Positions 9,568 to 20,631 of a DNA stretch of 64,000 bases are shown piece after piece; positions within the stretch are counted from its first letter, which is position 1, and every line of letters begins with the position of its first letter. The stretch is from Anthostomella pinea. Its lineage: Eukaryota; Ascomycota; Sordariomycetes; Xylariales; Xylariaceae. The translations under genes were made by a program, and so were the position numbers. Under the pieces are notes generated by a model. That model worked only from the letters and a program-made list of their open reading frames with translations. It did no database searches and was not told where the DNA came from. The stretch covers positions 248,001-312,000 of the forward strand of contig CAUWAG010000014.1 in the NCBI GenBank assembly GCA_963556695.1. The letters are read 5' to 3'.

Positions 9568-11218
9568 CGGCGGCGGTGGCGGAACGGGGGTCTCGGGCGA
9601 TGTTCTGGTTAAGGGCAAAGCCTTTTTGTGCCTTTAATTGTTAGTTATTTCTGGTGATTGTTGTAATAACCAGAGCGACGGGCGTTCTCTTCCCTCCTGC
9701 GTAGTCTCAGATACTGCTTCGATACAATCCGGACCAGTGAATGCCCGATTATACATCATTCTAGCTAGCCAGAGAGTACCCAAAGCGAAAAACCTCAGCT
9801 ACTTTCCAGGCTTGCGGATTCGAAGGGGTTTGGGTATCTCTACCCTGTAGTCTCGGTACCACAGACACCGGTCAGGCGAGGCGCGAGAGCTCGCGGCGGC
9901 ACATCCTAGATACACTGACCCTTGGAGGCATGGGGAAGACGTCGAACAAGTAGAGGCCGAAATATTTGGAGTCATATCAGACGTCAACTACCTCTAGCCA
10001 GTAGCTCGCCCATGATCAGTAGTCTTTGGTCGAACTTGAACTTGGACTTCAGCACTATGCAGATATGCTTGAAGACAGAGGCGCTCCGGGGTGCCGATAG
10101 GCGAGCTCAGCCGTCAGCCTTCGGAAGAAACAGATTCCACCCACCGTCTTTTGAAGTCCCTGGTAAGATTGTTAAGCCGTCATTTGCGATCTGACGTGGT
10201 GAGGTGGCACGGCCAGCCCCTTGCTGGGAGTGAGAACATTGTCGCTAGTGGAACCAGGGCGTCCTCGCCGCTTCCAACATCGATTGCTCGAGTCCATTTA
10301 GAGAAGCACCGTGCTTTGTGGTCTTATATTGTCGCGTCGTGTGCCCGAGGTGATTCAGAGCCGAGACGAAGAGTTTTCTCGGGCCAGGTAGATGCCCTGG
10401 GTGCAAGCGACTGAAGGATGAAACACAAAGACTGCACTAATCGCGCGTCACAGCCATGGGATCGCGATGTGCTGCATGGGAGGATCTCAGGATCGCTCCG
10501 CCAGGAGCTTTCGAGCCTTCGAGAATCGAGGGAACATTGGTGGGAATTTGGTAGTCGCCCGATAAGAAAAGGAGGCGGCGCGTGGTGAATCTGGTGATCT
10601 TCGTCGAAGAACAGCTGCTTCAAAGGACCTTGCAGATGTCAACCACGTGGGCGGTGACCTCTTTTGACCATCATATCCGTCCAGTCCCCCTGTCAACCGC
10701 GTCTGCGATGTCGCATCCCTAGTGGGTTTTCGTCCGATATCTCGGGTTCTGGCCAGGGTATAAAACGTGGCGGCTCGCACCGCGAATTCTTCCGTCCATA
10801 TAAGCCAAACAGAAGCCATTATTATTAGCAGCAAACCCGACCAACTGGGTCTTGCAGCATGCGGCTTCGGCTGGGAGAGGAAAGCTGTTTCTTGGCTTTG
10901 GCCAATTGGCGTTAGCAGCCGTTTGGTATATATTGGGAGCCGCCTGGCCTGACACGAGCCCGACTAGGGTGCGGGCGCGATGTCACTGCACGAGTCACGG
11001 TTGCGGGCAAAATGTGGGCGCGACGGAACTCCGTCTCGCCATCAGGTCCGACTCCTGACTGAAGAGGCCTGATGAAGGTGCCATGGAGACTACTTCACCC
11101 AATCGAGCCCGCTCTTCTAGAACTACAGCTAGAACTTCACAACTCCCAGTGTCGTAGCGAAAGCTTCGTGACGGAACCTTGCCAGCGCACTGTCCCCGTC
11201 TGTTCGCTGTAGCCCAGG
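9568..11218. other. Intergenic region, no supported gene
   Basis: About 1.65 kb in which all frames are short and mutually overlapping. I see no splice-consistent model, RNA gene or repeat. Confidence 0.6.
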
Positions 11219-12967
11219 ATGCCGATCGCCAGAGAGCCGAGTCAGCGAGGTTTGAACTGGGTGCGATGGAATTCCAGTAAAACCAGCTTGACGTGTGTTC
11301 CGCCATCCTTCCCCCATTAGTGTCCGTCGTGCCGTACGCTAACATTGATCTGTATCTTCAGTTCGGTCAAGAGCAACAGCCCGACCGAGATCGTTCACCT
11401 GGGAGGTTCCCGAGTGGGCACCCCAACCGAGTCCGAGTCCTCCAGCCCGGAGCAAGTGAAGCAGAAGGAGCGGCCCGTCACGAGGTGGACGTTTCGTGGA
11501 CCACCGCCAGATCCGCCCGGCCGTGGCCTCACGGGAGCCAACACGGATTCCGTGGTGGACGAAGACGCGACCTCGACATATTCCGACTCGCCCACCGACA
11601 ACGACAGGCCTACCACCCAATGGTACATCACAGAATGGCGGGGGCCAGGAGACAGAGACACGACCCACGACGAAGCCCCAGACCAGGTCTTGTTGATGGC
11701 GTCTCCGGGGCTCAGTCCCTCCCCGCTGAACATCCCGACGGATAAAAAACCGACTTATCCACCGCGTACATCTTCAAGCCCGTCGTCAACTGTCACCTCC
11801 CCGATGGCGTCAGCTGTCACCTCCCCGATGGGCTTTTCTCGCTTCCCATCGGGCAACTCTTCACCCACAAGCCTCTCGGCCCCCAAACTCCGCTCGCCGC
11901 TCCCTCCGCCATACTCACCATCTTCGCTATATCACTCTATTTTAGCTGAAACACTCCCACCCACAACGGCATCCGAAGGGGAAAAGCGTTCTCGACTCCT
12001 GGATCCTGTCCCTGCCCTCCGGCGGACGCAATCGCATGCTGACGTTCAGAAACGCGCTCAATGGAAAGCATTGCCACCAAGGCCGCCGCTGGAAGAAGAC
12101 GAGGATGGGGAAAGGGAGAAGGAGCCCGAGAGGCAACATATCGGCCGACTAATGAAATTGGACACCAGCGTCGGCGGGAAGAGCTCCAACCCAAGCCCGT
12201 ATGTGCAAAGCCCGTACGCGGATGGGACGAGAGTATTGCCGCCTCTTATGAGCCCTCCTCCCAACGGACCCCTGCCGGCGGTCACGGAGAGGCAATTGGA
12301 CGCCAGATCGAGATCGAAATCGCGAGGAAGGTCGGAAAGCAAGCGGTCAGAGAGCAAGCCCCGGTCTGCTTCCGGTGAGGGGAAGAAAGAGAGGAGCCCG
12401 CCTAGACAGTCGACAAGACCACCGCAGACACAACAAGGACAGCAAGGGCAACAAGTGGCGCAGCAAGGCCAGAAGCCAAAGTTGACTCCCCAAGAACGGC
12501 TATGGCTGCACCGGAACTACAGGGGAGAAGCAACCTTCCTCAAGGCATGGGGCCTCCACATCACCAAAGAGGAGGACCGCGAAGAGGGCATCAAGGTCCT
12601 GCGAGAATTAATGGCAGGAGAGGCCAAAGAGGAGAGCAGAGAAGAACGGCGGCAGAATCCGCACTCCAGATCGGATTCGACGCCAGCAACGATGACCTTC
12701 TTCACCGCGCCCCCGACGAGGGACGGGGCGGGCCTCGTCGCGATTGCGGAGGAGCGGAACAGTCGCGAGCTGCGGGTCCAACAGACGAAGGAGAGCCTCG
12801 GCTACGTCTCCGGCGCGAACGGGGAGCTGTGGAGGGCAGGGAAGAATGTGGATTCCGGGAGGCTCATGATACCTCTTGGAGGCTTTAATACCAAGCACCA
12901 CTCTCGGACTGAGAGCGAGGGCTCCGTCCTGGGCGCTTATCTGGACATACGCATGAGTCGCCCTTGA
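11219..12967 (+). CDS. Pro/Ser-rich, largely disordered protein of unknown function
   Basis: A short first exon (11219-11292, MPIAREPSQRGLNW..) joins through a 69-bp intron (GTGTGT donor, GCTAAC branch, CTTCAG acceptor) to a long second exon (11362-12967) exactly in phase, giving 559 residues. Most of it is low complexity: Pro/Ser/Thr runs, an Arg/Ser-Lys segment (SRSKSRGRSESKRSESKPRS, SR-like) and a Gln-rich run before residue 380. One compact part stands out, LTPQERLWLHRNYRGEATFL followed by KAWGLHITKEEDREEGIKVL, predicted helical and probably the conserved core. There is no signal peptide or membrane segment. I know no function for it. Confidence 0.75.
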
Positions 12968-14543
12968 GTAGGCCGTTGGGGGTCCTGGAGCATCAGAGAT
13001 GTATAATGTATTGACGTAATCCTTTCTGTGTAGTATAATCCATACCAGAGCGACACTGTCGCCTGCTGTTCAGAGCTCAATACGAGCGAATAGTTTCTTG
13101 GAGCTTAGATCAAGACAAATAGAGGGCGCTGTCAAGATGGCACAGGATGTGCTACCCTTCCTTCTGTTGATCCCCTTGGATGAAGTTGCAAGGTGATGGA
13201 TTGCAATGTGATGACACTTCTCAGAAGTGCCGTGAGATGAGTCTGCGTCGCGCGGATTGGCGACCGGGTTTCGAGAACCTGCCTTGGCTGCCTGGACCTC
13301 TTATTCCTTCGACACGCGTTGTGGTGGTTGGCGCTTGCAAGGCTGACTGCCTCCTAAGCGATGTCATTCCATGCCTACTGCTCATCCGCCTGCCGGTAGC
13401 ATCGGCATCGTTCCAGCGCTGTGGTTCTCGAGAATGTCGGGCGATCAGCCCGTCAGCCCAGGAAGAACCTCCAACCGCCGTGGATCGTCGTCACCGTCGT
13501 AATCCCTGCACGAGGGGCAGAAGGATTCTTGGTAGCCCCTGAACTTCGAAGAAACGGAGACGTACACTAAATTCTGTAAGACCGCCAGGATCGCCGAACC
13601 AGGCCATCAATAGCAGCATTGTAAACTGTGGTCAAACATCTCGCGCAGAAGATGCATTAAAATAATCGTGTGTACACTTGAGCTAGCCTTATCGTCCGGC
13701 CAAATCGGCAAGATATTCAATAGGGGTCTCGTCATTCCATTCTTCCTTGCTAGTCCCAACTCAAAACCCTATCTGGCTCCAATTATCTAAACATAGAGTC
13801 CGACACCCTTGGCGGCGATGTCATCGTCAACAAACGACGAGTATATCTTCCATTTGCCCAATACTCACGTGATTCTCACATCACCACTGCCATGTTGCGA
13901 TATGCTGTGTTTCAACTTCTATCAAGTCCCAACACCCATGGCGGCCATGTCATCGTCAATAAACACCGATGATATGTTCCATTTGCCCAATTTTAATGGC
14001 ACGATCGCCACGCTGCGATAATCAGGAGTTCTGGCTCTAAGCCTCAACGGCACAGCAGCCGTGCTTCTATGGCCTTAATCCAACTCCTAAAGGACCACCA
14101 AAAAGCACAGAGGCAGTGCGAGGCGAAGCTTCGATTGCTTGGAGGGCCCACTTCGTGATCCTGTACAGCAGGTTTTCCACAGTTCCAAGATCCCTTCAAC
14201 GGGGCTTTATCAGCTAGGTGCTAATTCTGTTGGCAGTTCGAGTCGAACGGATCCGGAGTCGAACAGTGGGAGTCGAAGCGACCAACAAACCAACCAACCA
14301 AAAAACCATGGCGCATTCCTGACGCTTTTGTCTATCACAATGTCCATGATACCTATAATACAAGTGTTGTCATTCACCTGCTTTCCTGGAGAATTCTTGG
14401 CATCTTCGTGAGAGTTTCCTATCCTTCATTTCCTATACCATTGTGAGTCTCAGAGACCATCCAGAGACTCTCTGCCAGCCGAAACCATCTTTTCTTGGGT
14501 CACCTACATCTCCTTTGACGTACGCCACGACGTATCTGCCACC
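12968..14543. other. Intergenic region with an imperfect direct repeat
   Basis: No gene is supported. The region contains the diverged ~100-bp direct repeat described separately; the rest shows nothing I can name. Confidence 0.6.
13800..14023. repeat. Imperfect ~100-bp direct repeat, two copies
   Basis: Copy 1 (about 13800-13904) and copy 2 (about 13929-14023) share ACACCC, GGCGG[CG]ATGTCATCGTCAA, CATTTGCCCAAT and a TGCGATA end in the same order, with many substitutions and small indels between. It is an old tandem duplication. Confidence 0.75.
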
Positions 14544-15727
14544 ATGTCGCTGAAGTTTATCCTGCTCAGCTCTTTGAGCATCCTCTCCTTTGTATGCGCC
14601 AGCCCTGTACACGCAGCTGGCGCGGTCACGTCACGCTCAACAATACGACCACGTCAGCTTCGGCCCTACTACAAGAGTGCCCACCGCCGTAGTAATGAGA
14701 CGGAAGCTGTTGCGTCGATCGGCGCCAGCATCACCGTAGACGAGACCGCGGTCGACATTGCCAAGGCCGGTGACTACCCTCGCTTCCTGCGGCTATCCGA
14801 CGGCAGCATCCTCGCCGCGACCTCGCGAACGGAAAACGGCACGCAGATGATAGCCATCACGAAGAGCACCAACAACGGCACGAGCTTCTCGGAGTTTGGC
14901 ACAGTCGCAAAGGGAGGAGACGACATGAGCAACGCCGTCCTGCTCCAATTGGACTCTGGCAAGATCCTGTGCGCGTACCGCAACCACGACAAGAACGCCG
15001 CCGGCGACTACACGTACTACCGCATCACCGTGTCCTCAAGCGACAACGGCGGCGCGACGTGGGACTTCCTGTCGCAGGCGGCGGAGCAAGCGGCCACCGC
15101 AACGAAGAACGGTCTCTGGGAGCCCTTCATGCGCCTCGGCGCCAAGGGCGACGTCCAGGTCACGTACTCGGGCGAGCTGGCGGCCGACAACCAGGAGACG
15201 TTCCGCGTGACGTCGACGACGGACGGCAAGGACTGGACGTCGCCGACAAACCTGCACCTGCACAGCACATCGGACAACTGGCGCGACGGGATGCAGTCGA
15301 TCCTGCCGTTCAAGGACTCCAACGGGACGGACGCGCTCGTCATGGTGCTCGAGTCGCTCCAGACGGACCATTTCCTCATCGACAGCGTGGTCTCGTACGA
15401 CGACGGCGCGTCGTGTACGACCCCCCGCAGAACAGCGCCGGCTCGCCGCAGGTCGCCAAGATCGGAGACGACATCGCTGTCATCTTCGGCACCGACAAGG
15501 ACAGCGGCAGCCACTCCGGCGAGTGGCAGTTCGCGGCCGCTTCCGTCATGATCTTCTCGGAGGGACTGGCCACGGGCAAGCTGTCTTGGTCGAAGGAGCT
15601 CATCACCATCGGCGAGACGCCTAGCTTCTGGCCCGGGGTGCTGGAAATGGGGAGTGACAGCGTGCTGGCTGCATGCGGTCGTGATGGTGTACCGCAGGGA
15701 AAGATGGTCTACCACACGACGGGCTGA
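14544..15727 (+). CDS. Secreted Asp-box beta-propeller glycosidase (sialidase/GH93-like), with an internal lesion
   Basis: ACCATGTCG at 14544 starts a signal peptide (MSLKFILLSSLSILSFVCAS). The mature protein has the fungal sialidase-superfamily pattern: YPRFLRLSDGSILAATSRTE, SNAVLLQLDSGKILCAYRNH, the Asp-box SSSDNGGATW, WEPFMRLGAKGDVQVTYSGE, WRDGMQSILPF and a degenerate box SYDDGAS. At about 15404-15415 the frame breaks. The next frame resumes with VVYDPPQNSAGSPQVAKIGD and runs through SFWPGVLEMGSDSVLAACGR to a TGA at 15727. The Trp that should close the SYDDGAS box and a few residues after it are missing, so bases were lost between short GCGTCGTG-like repeats. The family is clear; the substrate (arabinan, sialic acid or other) is not. 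Read as it stands, the protein is truncated. Confidence 0.7.
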
Positions 15728-16183
15728 GAAGCTCGTCCATGTGGTGGTTGGACCTTCTTGTTTTCGTGTCTCCAAGATGTCTGGGCGGCGACTTTGTTCA
15801 TTTCATATTTCCTTTAATACCCATTCAGCGATAGCGAATCGACCATCGAGCATCACACTCAAAGAAGCTGCTTTCTTCCACGTCGTAAAGCCTCACCACT
15901 TGACACTGATGATTGATGTTTTGTGGTCGCTGACAGCTGAACATTCGACCTGTAAATAAGCATGACCTGCACGGCTTGCATCGGCACCTGGGAGGAGACC
16001 ATTGCGCGATGTAACCTCACCTGAGCCCTGCTCTTGCTTACACGGTCTTGACTTCGCACCTAGTGTTGGGAAAAGACCATACGCGAGCAAGCTTCTTGTA
16101 AGGAGAGTGGACAGTGTATATATTCGTATCTTCTCTCTGACCCATGCTATTTGAGGCATATCAAGGCGGTCAAGCATCACAAG
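15728..16183. other. Intergenic region, no feature seen
   Basis: The interval between the glycosidase stop and the acyl-CoA dehydrogenase start presumably holds the 3' end of one and the promoter of the other. ATATATTCGTATC near 16116 is the only TATA-like stretch. Confidence 0.5.
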
Positions 16184-18267
16184 ATGGAGCCCTCGAGTGC
16201 TAGCAGAGGCTTCTCCCAGCGCCCACCGGTGCTGAAGAACCAGTTCCATCACGATCCAAGTATCCAACGGATGCTCAAACGTGTGTGTCGAGACTGGTTC
16301 TATCATACCCCGAACCCGCACTCGCTTAACCAGATCTCTCTTCTCACTCGAGCCGACTCACGTTCTGCACAACTATATGCTGATAACATGCTGACCTCAA
16401 ACCAGTCTTCGTACCAAGAGACATAGCCCAAACCGCAACGCCAGAAATGGCCCGTCTAGGCGCCGAAGTCCTAGAACCGCAAATCTTCGCCTGGATCACC
16501 GACGCCGAGCGAAACCCACCCCACGTCAGCGGCAGCGGCAAGAACGCCTTCGGCTCGCCCAACAGCAGTCCCAACCAGCTCGTGCTCTCCGAGGGCTGGC
16601 GCAAGCTGCAAGACTTCGGACTGGAGAAGGGGTTCGCGGCCCAGGGCTACGAGTTTGGTAGGGATGGTTGGGACCAGTACACGCGCGTGGTACAGTACCT
16701 GCGCGTGCTGCTGTGGGAGGGCTCGTGCGCGAACACGACGTGTCCGTCCGCGATGGCCGACGGTGCCGCGCGCCTGCTGCTGCGCCATCTTCATCTTGAA
16801 AACCAGGAGGATCTCGGCAGCGAACAGCGGAAGGTGTTCCAGAACGCCTATGCCCACCTCACGTCGCGCGACCCGCGCACGGCCTGGACGAGCGCGCAAT
16901 GGATGACCGAGCGCGGCGGCGGCAGCGACGTGTCGCAGACCGAGACCCTCGCGACCTATTACCCGGCCCCGGCCGAGTCCGACGCACCGCTCTACTGCGA
17001 TCCCGCTGAGGACGTCCCGCTCGGACCCTGGCGCATAGACGGGTCCAAGTGGTTCTCCAGCGCGACGGACGCGGCCATGACGATCCTGCTCGCACGCACA
17101 CCCACATCCCCTTCAAAAGGACTCTCGGCGTTCTACGCGCCCACGCGGCGGTACAACCCCTCCCTAACCGTCTCCGCCACGGGGCGGACGGGCGGAATGG
17201 AACTCAACGGCGTGAGTATCTCGCGCCTAAAAAACAAGATGGGGACCAAGTCCCTGCCAACGGCGGAGCTAGAACTGCGCGGCATGCGCGCCTGGCTCGT
17301 CGGCGAGGAGGGCCAGGGTGTAAAGGAGATCGCCACAATACTAACCATCACGCGGGTCCGAAGTGCCATCTCCGGACTGGGCTACCTGAGCCGCGGGCTC
17401 GCCATCGCGCGTGCCTTCGCCGAAGTGCGCGAGGTTGGTGCTGGAAGGGGGAAGCGGGTGAAGCTCACGGAAAGCGCGCTGCACATGCGCACCCTCGCGG
17501 ACATGACGGTCGAGTACCACGCCATGATGCTGATTGCGTTCTACACGTGCTACGTGATGGGGCTGGAGGAGCATCCCTCGTCGTCGGTTCGGGGGCCGCC
17601 GTCGTCGCCTGCGCTGGCGGCCGTGACACCGCCGGCTGAGCTTGTCACGCCGCTGTTGCGGGTGCTGACGCCGGTGCTGAAGGCGTATTGTACGAAGCGG
17701 GTCGTGCCGCTGTTGCATGCGTGTATGGAGTCTCTCGGTGGCGTGGGCGTCCTTGAGAATAGCGGGACGGAGTACGTGAACGTCGCGCGCCTGTTTAGAG
17801 ATGCGTGCGTGCTGAGTATATGGGAGGGCACGACGGATGTTCTGAGTACGGATTTGGTACGCGCGCTGAAGCATCCGAAAGGGGGTCGCGACAGCATCCG
17901 GGCTTTGGATCTCATCATACGGAACGGGACGGGGGCGGCTGGGTCAAAGGGTGAGAATATCGTACACGAGTGGGAGAGATTGCGAAAGCATGTAGAAGGG
18001 GATACGCAGGATGATCTGTTAGGTGGGGCTCGGGGTGTACTCTGGAAGCTTGCCCAGATCTTGATGGCTGTCATGGCCATCGTGCAGATCAAGAGCGAAG
18101 ACGACGCGGTGGCAAAAGCGATGTGTGAGCGGTACTTGGTGAGCAACGGATTCATGAGAAGTCACGAGGATGTTGTTGAGCCTCGGTCGGCTCGAAAAGG
18201 GTTGGAATTGGATCAAGCCATCGTATTTGGGCACAGCCTAGCAGACGATCGAGCAGCCAAGCTGTGA
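16184..18267 (+). CDS. Acyl-CoA dehydrogenase, AidB-like subgroup
   Basis: Exon 1 (16184-16280) and exon 2 (16406-18267) join across a 125-bp intron in phase to give 652 residues starting MEPSSASRGFSQRPPVLKNQ. The N-terminal arm with NQFHHDPSIQRML is typical of the AidB subgroup. The flavin-binding middle has TAWTSAQWMTERGGGSDVSQ, then GPWRIDGSKWFSSATDA and GLSAFYAPTRRYN. The C-terminal helical domain has ISRLKNKMGTKSLPTAELEL, RVRSAISGLGYLSRGLAIAR and LSIWEGTTDVLSTDLVRAL, the last corresponding to the usual IWEGTxxV motif near the flavin. There is no signal peptide or clear peroxisomal signal (ends AAKL). AidB relatives are FAD proteins, some with no proven acyl-CoA substrate, so the substrate is left open. 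Confidence 0.88.
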
Positions 18268-18403
18268 CGCCACGAACCGGCTCAGAGGTGAACCTATCCG
18301 GATACCCTAATATCACTGCAGCACGTACCAGTCTGTCTATACATATAGAATACATACAGAACCAACAAAGATCTTTCACCATTGACCCGAAGGAGGTACC
18401 CTC

Positions 18404-20062
18404 TCAAGCCATTTCAGTCGTCGAAGGAAAGTAAGCCCCCTTCGGCATCGACTCCAGCGCCTCCTTATCGATCTCCTCCAGGCGCGGGTAGCCCGACACA
18501 TTCATCAGGATGTCAAAGTCGGCGAGCAGGGACTTGATGACATGTCTGACGCCCTCCTCGCCGCCAGAGCCCAGCGCGTAGACCCAGAGCCGGCCGATAA
18601 AGACGAACTTGGCACCGAGGGCCAGCGCTTTGAAGACGTCGGCGCCGCCGCGGATGCCAGAATCGTACATGATCTGCGGTGTGCTATTGTCAGTGTCCAC
18701 GAAATAAAGGTTTCAACAAGGGATAGAAATAGGGAGAAGAAACTCACATAAATCTTATCCCCCACCGCATCGGCAATCCTCTCTAGCGCATCCAAGCTCG
18801 CCACCGCGCCATCAACCTGGCGCCCGGCATGATTGCTAACCACAATCCCATCTACGCCCATCTCAACCGCCTTGCGCGCATCCTTGACGCTCTGAATGCC
18901 CTTGATCGCAAACGGCTTCCCGCCACTGATCCGCTTCCAGTTCTCCATCAGCCACGGCAGGCGGTCCCACGAGAACGCGTGCCCGTGCCAGATATGGCCG
19001 TCGATCCACTCGGATCCGACGCGGAATTTGTCCTCGCCCTTCCCTTCGGGGTCGAGGCCCTTCTGCTCGAGCCGCCACCGGAAGGCCGGGTCCTGCAGCG
19101 CGAGGTCTCCCGCGCCATGCTCGTGGTAGAAGGCATAGTTGCCGCGCGCGATGTCGTCGTGGCGCCAGCCGAGCTGCCACGTGTCGGTCGTCAGGATCAG
19201 GGCCGTGTAGCCGTTGGCCGCGGCGCGCTCGAGCATGCTGAGCGTCACGCTGTCGTCGGGGCTCCAGTAGAGCTGGTAGAAGCGGACGCCCTTGCCGTCT
19301 TCGGTCTTGGTCGCGTTATCCTTGTTTCTGGGTCCTTTGCGTGTTTCCCCACCCCCGTCGCCCTTTCTACCTTGACCTTGATATGCTTCGACCCCAACAG
19401 CCCCGGCGGGAGCAGGAGCACCCGCCAGCGCATCATTCGCCCTAGCTACATCCTCGACGCTGTAGCTCCCCGCCGAACTCAGACAATACGGCAGGTTCAG
19501 CTCCCCGGCGACGCGCGCGGGCGACAGCTCGCCCGTGGGGTGGTAGATGCGGTTGATGCCGATGGGCGCGAACCCGATGGGAGCCGCGACGCGGTGTCCG
19601 AAGATTGTGGTCGCTGTGTCGCGTTTGTTGGTGTCGACCAGCATGCGCGGCACGATCTGGTGCCGGTAGAAGGCCTGGCGGTTGGCGTAGTGCGTCCATG
19701 AGAGGCCCGCGTTGCAGGAGGCGTAGTGCCTGCGGAATGAGGTCTGGCGTGAATATTGACAATTCCATATCATCCCTCTCTCATTCTGTCTCTTGGACTG
19801 TGGAAGGGGGTGAGCAGACTGATAACTCACCATCCGCTTTCCGTGAGCCGGTCTTTGGCGAGTGCTCGTAGCTTGTCCGGGTCTTGGAACGTGGTTAGTC
19901 GACCCTGCAGTAAATCAAGCTGAATTCGAATACTAAGATGCACCTACGTGTGTTCAACGGAGGATGTCTGCCTTCGTTAGGTGCCCAGAACAGCTCTCGT
20001 TGAAGCAAGCCCCATTGCGGCGTACTGCGCTGGTTGATGTTTGGGTTGTTTGGGTCGCTCAT
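18404..20062 (-). CDS. FMN-dependent alpha-hydroxy-acid oxidase/dehydrogenase (lactate monooxygenase-like)
   Basis: Four exons (19948-20062, 19831-19882, 18748-19729, 18404-18673) splice in phase to 472 residues. The second exon is only 52 bp; its acceptor is fixed by a GACTAAC branch and by the phase, restoring PPLNTHPDKLRALAKDRLTE then SGWHYASCNAGLSWTHY. The TIM-barrel FMN domain shows APIGFAPIGINRIYHPTGEL, CLSSAGSYSVEDVA, FYQLYWSPDD, ALILTTDTWQLGWR, PFAIKGIQSVKDARKAVEMG, the active-site SNHAGRQVDGA (catalytic His and Arg) and YDSGIRGGADVFKALALGAK for the FMN phosphate. A Gly/Lys-rich insertion (about residues 157-190) is unusual. The family oxidises L-2-hydroxy acids such as lactate or glycolate; HAGRQ instead of HGGRQ points to the fungal monooxygenase-like subgroup. 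A decayed relative lies at 32257-33658. Confidence 0.9.
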
Positions 20063-20631
20063 GATGACTCTGACTCCTAACAAGATCTGGTAGCGAACAT
20101 TCAGAGATTATCTAGATTGGATCTGGTATGCCAAGTGTGCTCATATACAGACGGGATTATCTGGGTGTAATGAACGGAACAAGTGGGCGAATGCCGAATG
20201 AATGCCGAATGACATCAAGACTGGATCACACTGGACACGATCGATCAATGGCCGAATAGTATGGCCGAATAATGACATGTGTTGCTCCTGCACAACTCGC
20301 ACTAATTCCGTTGGCGTATAACCAACCACGCGGGAGCCCGACTTCCCTAGGCACTTTCAAGCGGCCATGGGTGGCCATGATAGTCGTGGTTCTAAAGGGT
20401 ATTGCAGCTTGCCCGTCCAAGCCCGTTTTATACCCGGGCTTTATGCCATTTTGCCTATGCATTTGTAATGTTGCCAGCGGGGGACAAGTATGATACACAC
20501 ACAGCGGCTGACCATGACCAAAGTCCAAACGCCAATCCCTATGCAATGCAGTAATCGTCACCATTGCGCGTATATAATAGGGGAATGCCGACCTCCGCCA
20601 AGTTGGCGGCAGATTAATCCTGGTGAAAGCT
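20063..20631. other. Intergenic region, no feature seen
   Basis: This is the promoter side of the oxidase and the 3' side of the Ytp1-like gene. Around 20175-20275 the string GAATGCCGAATG and related GGCCGAATA units recur several times, a loose short-motif cluster that could be regulatory. Confidence 0.4.

Noticed and set aside
14139..14411. 90-codon frame before the glycosidase
   Set aside because: No motif, and it lies in the likely promoter.
15017..15775. 252-codon minus-strand frame
   Set aside because: Antisense to the glycosidase gene; no recognisable domain.
18829..19701. 290-codon plus-strand frame
   Set aside because: It is the antisense shadow of the FMN oxidase exon; its Arg/Ala/Val-rich composition follows from the GC-rich gene on the other strand.
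19831..19920. Acceptor at CTGCAG (19901) for exon 2 of the FMN oxidase
   Set aside because: It leaves the wrong phase; the acceptor CCAAG at 19883, after a GACTAAC branch, restores family sequence exactly.
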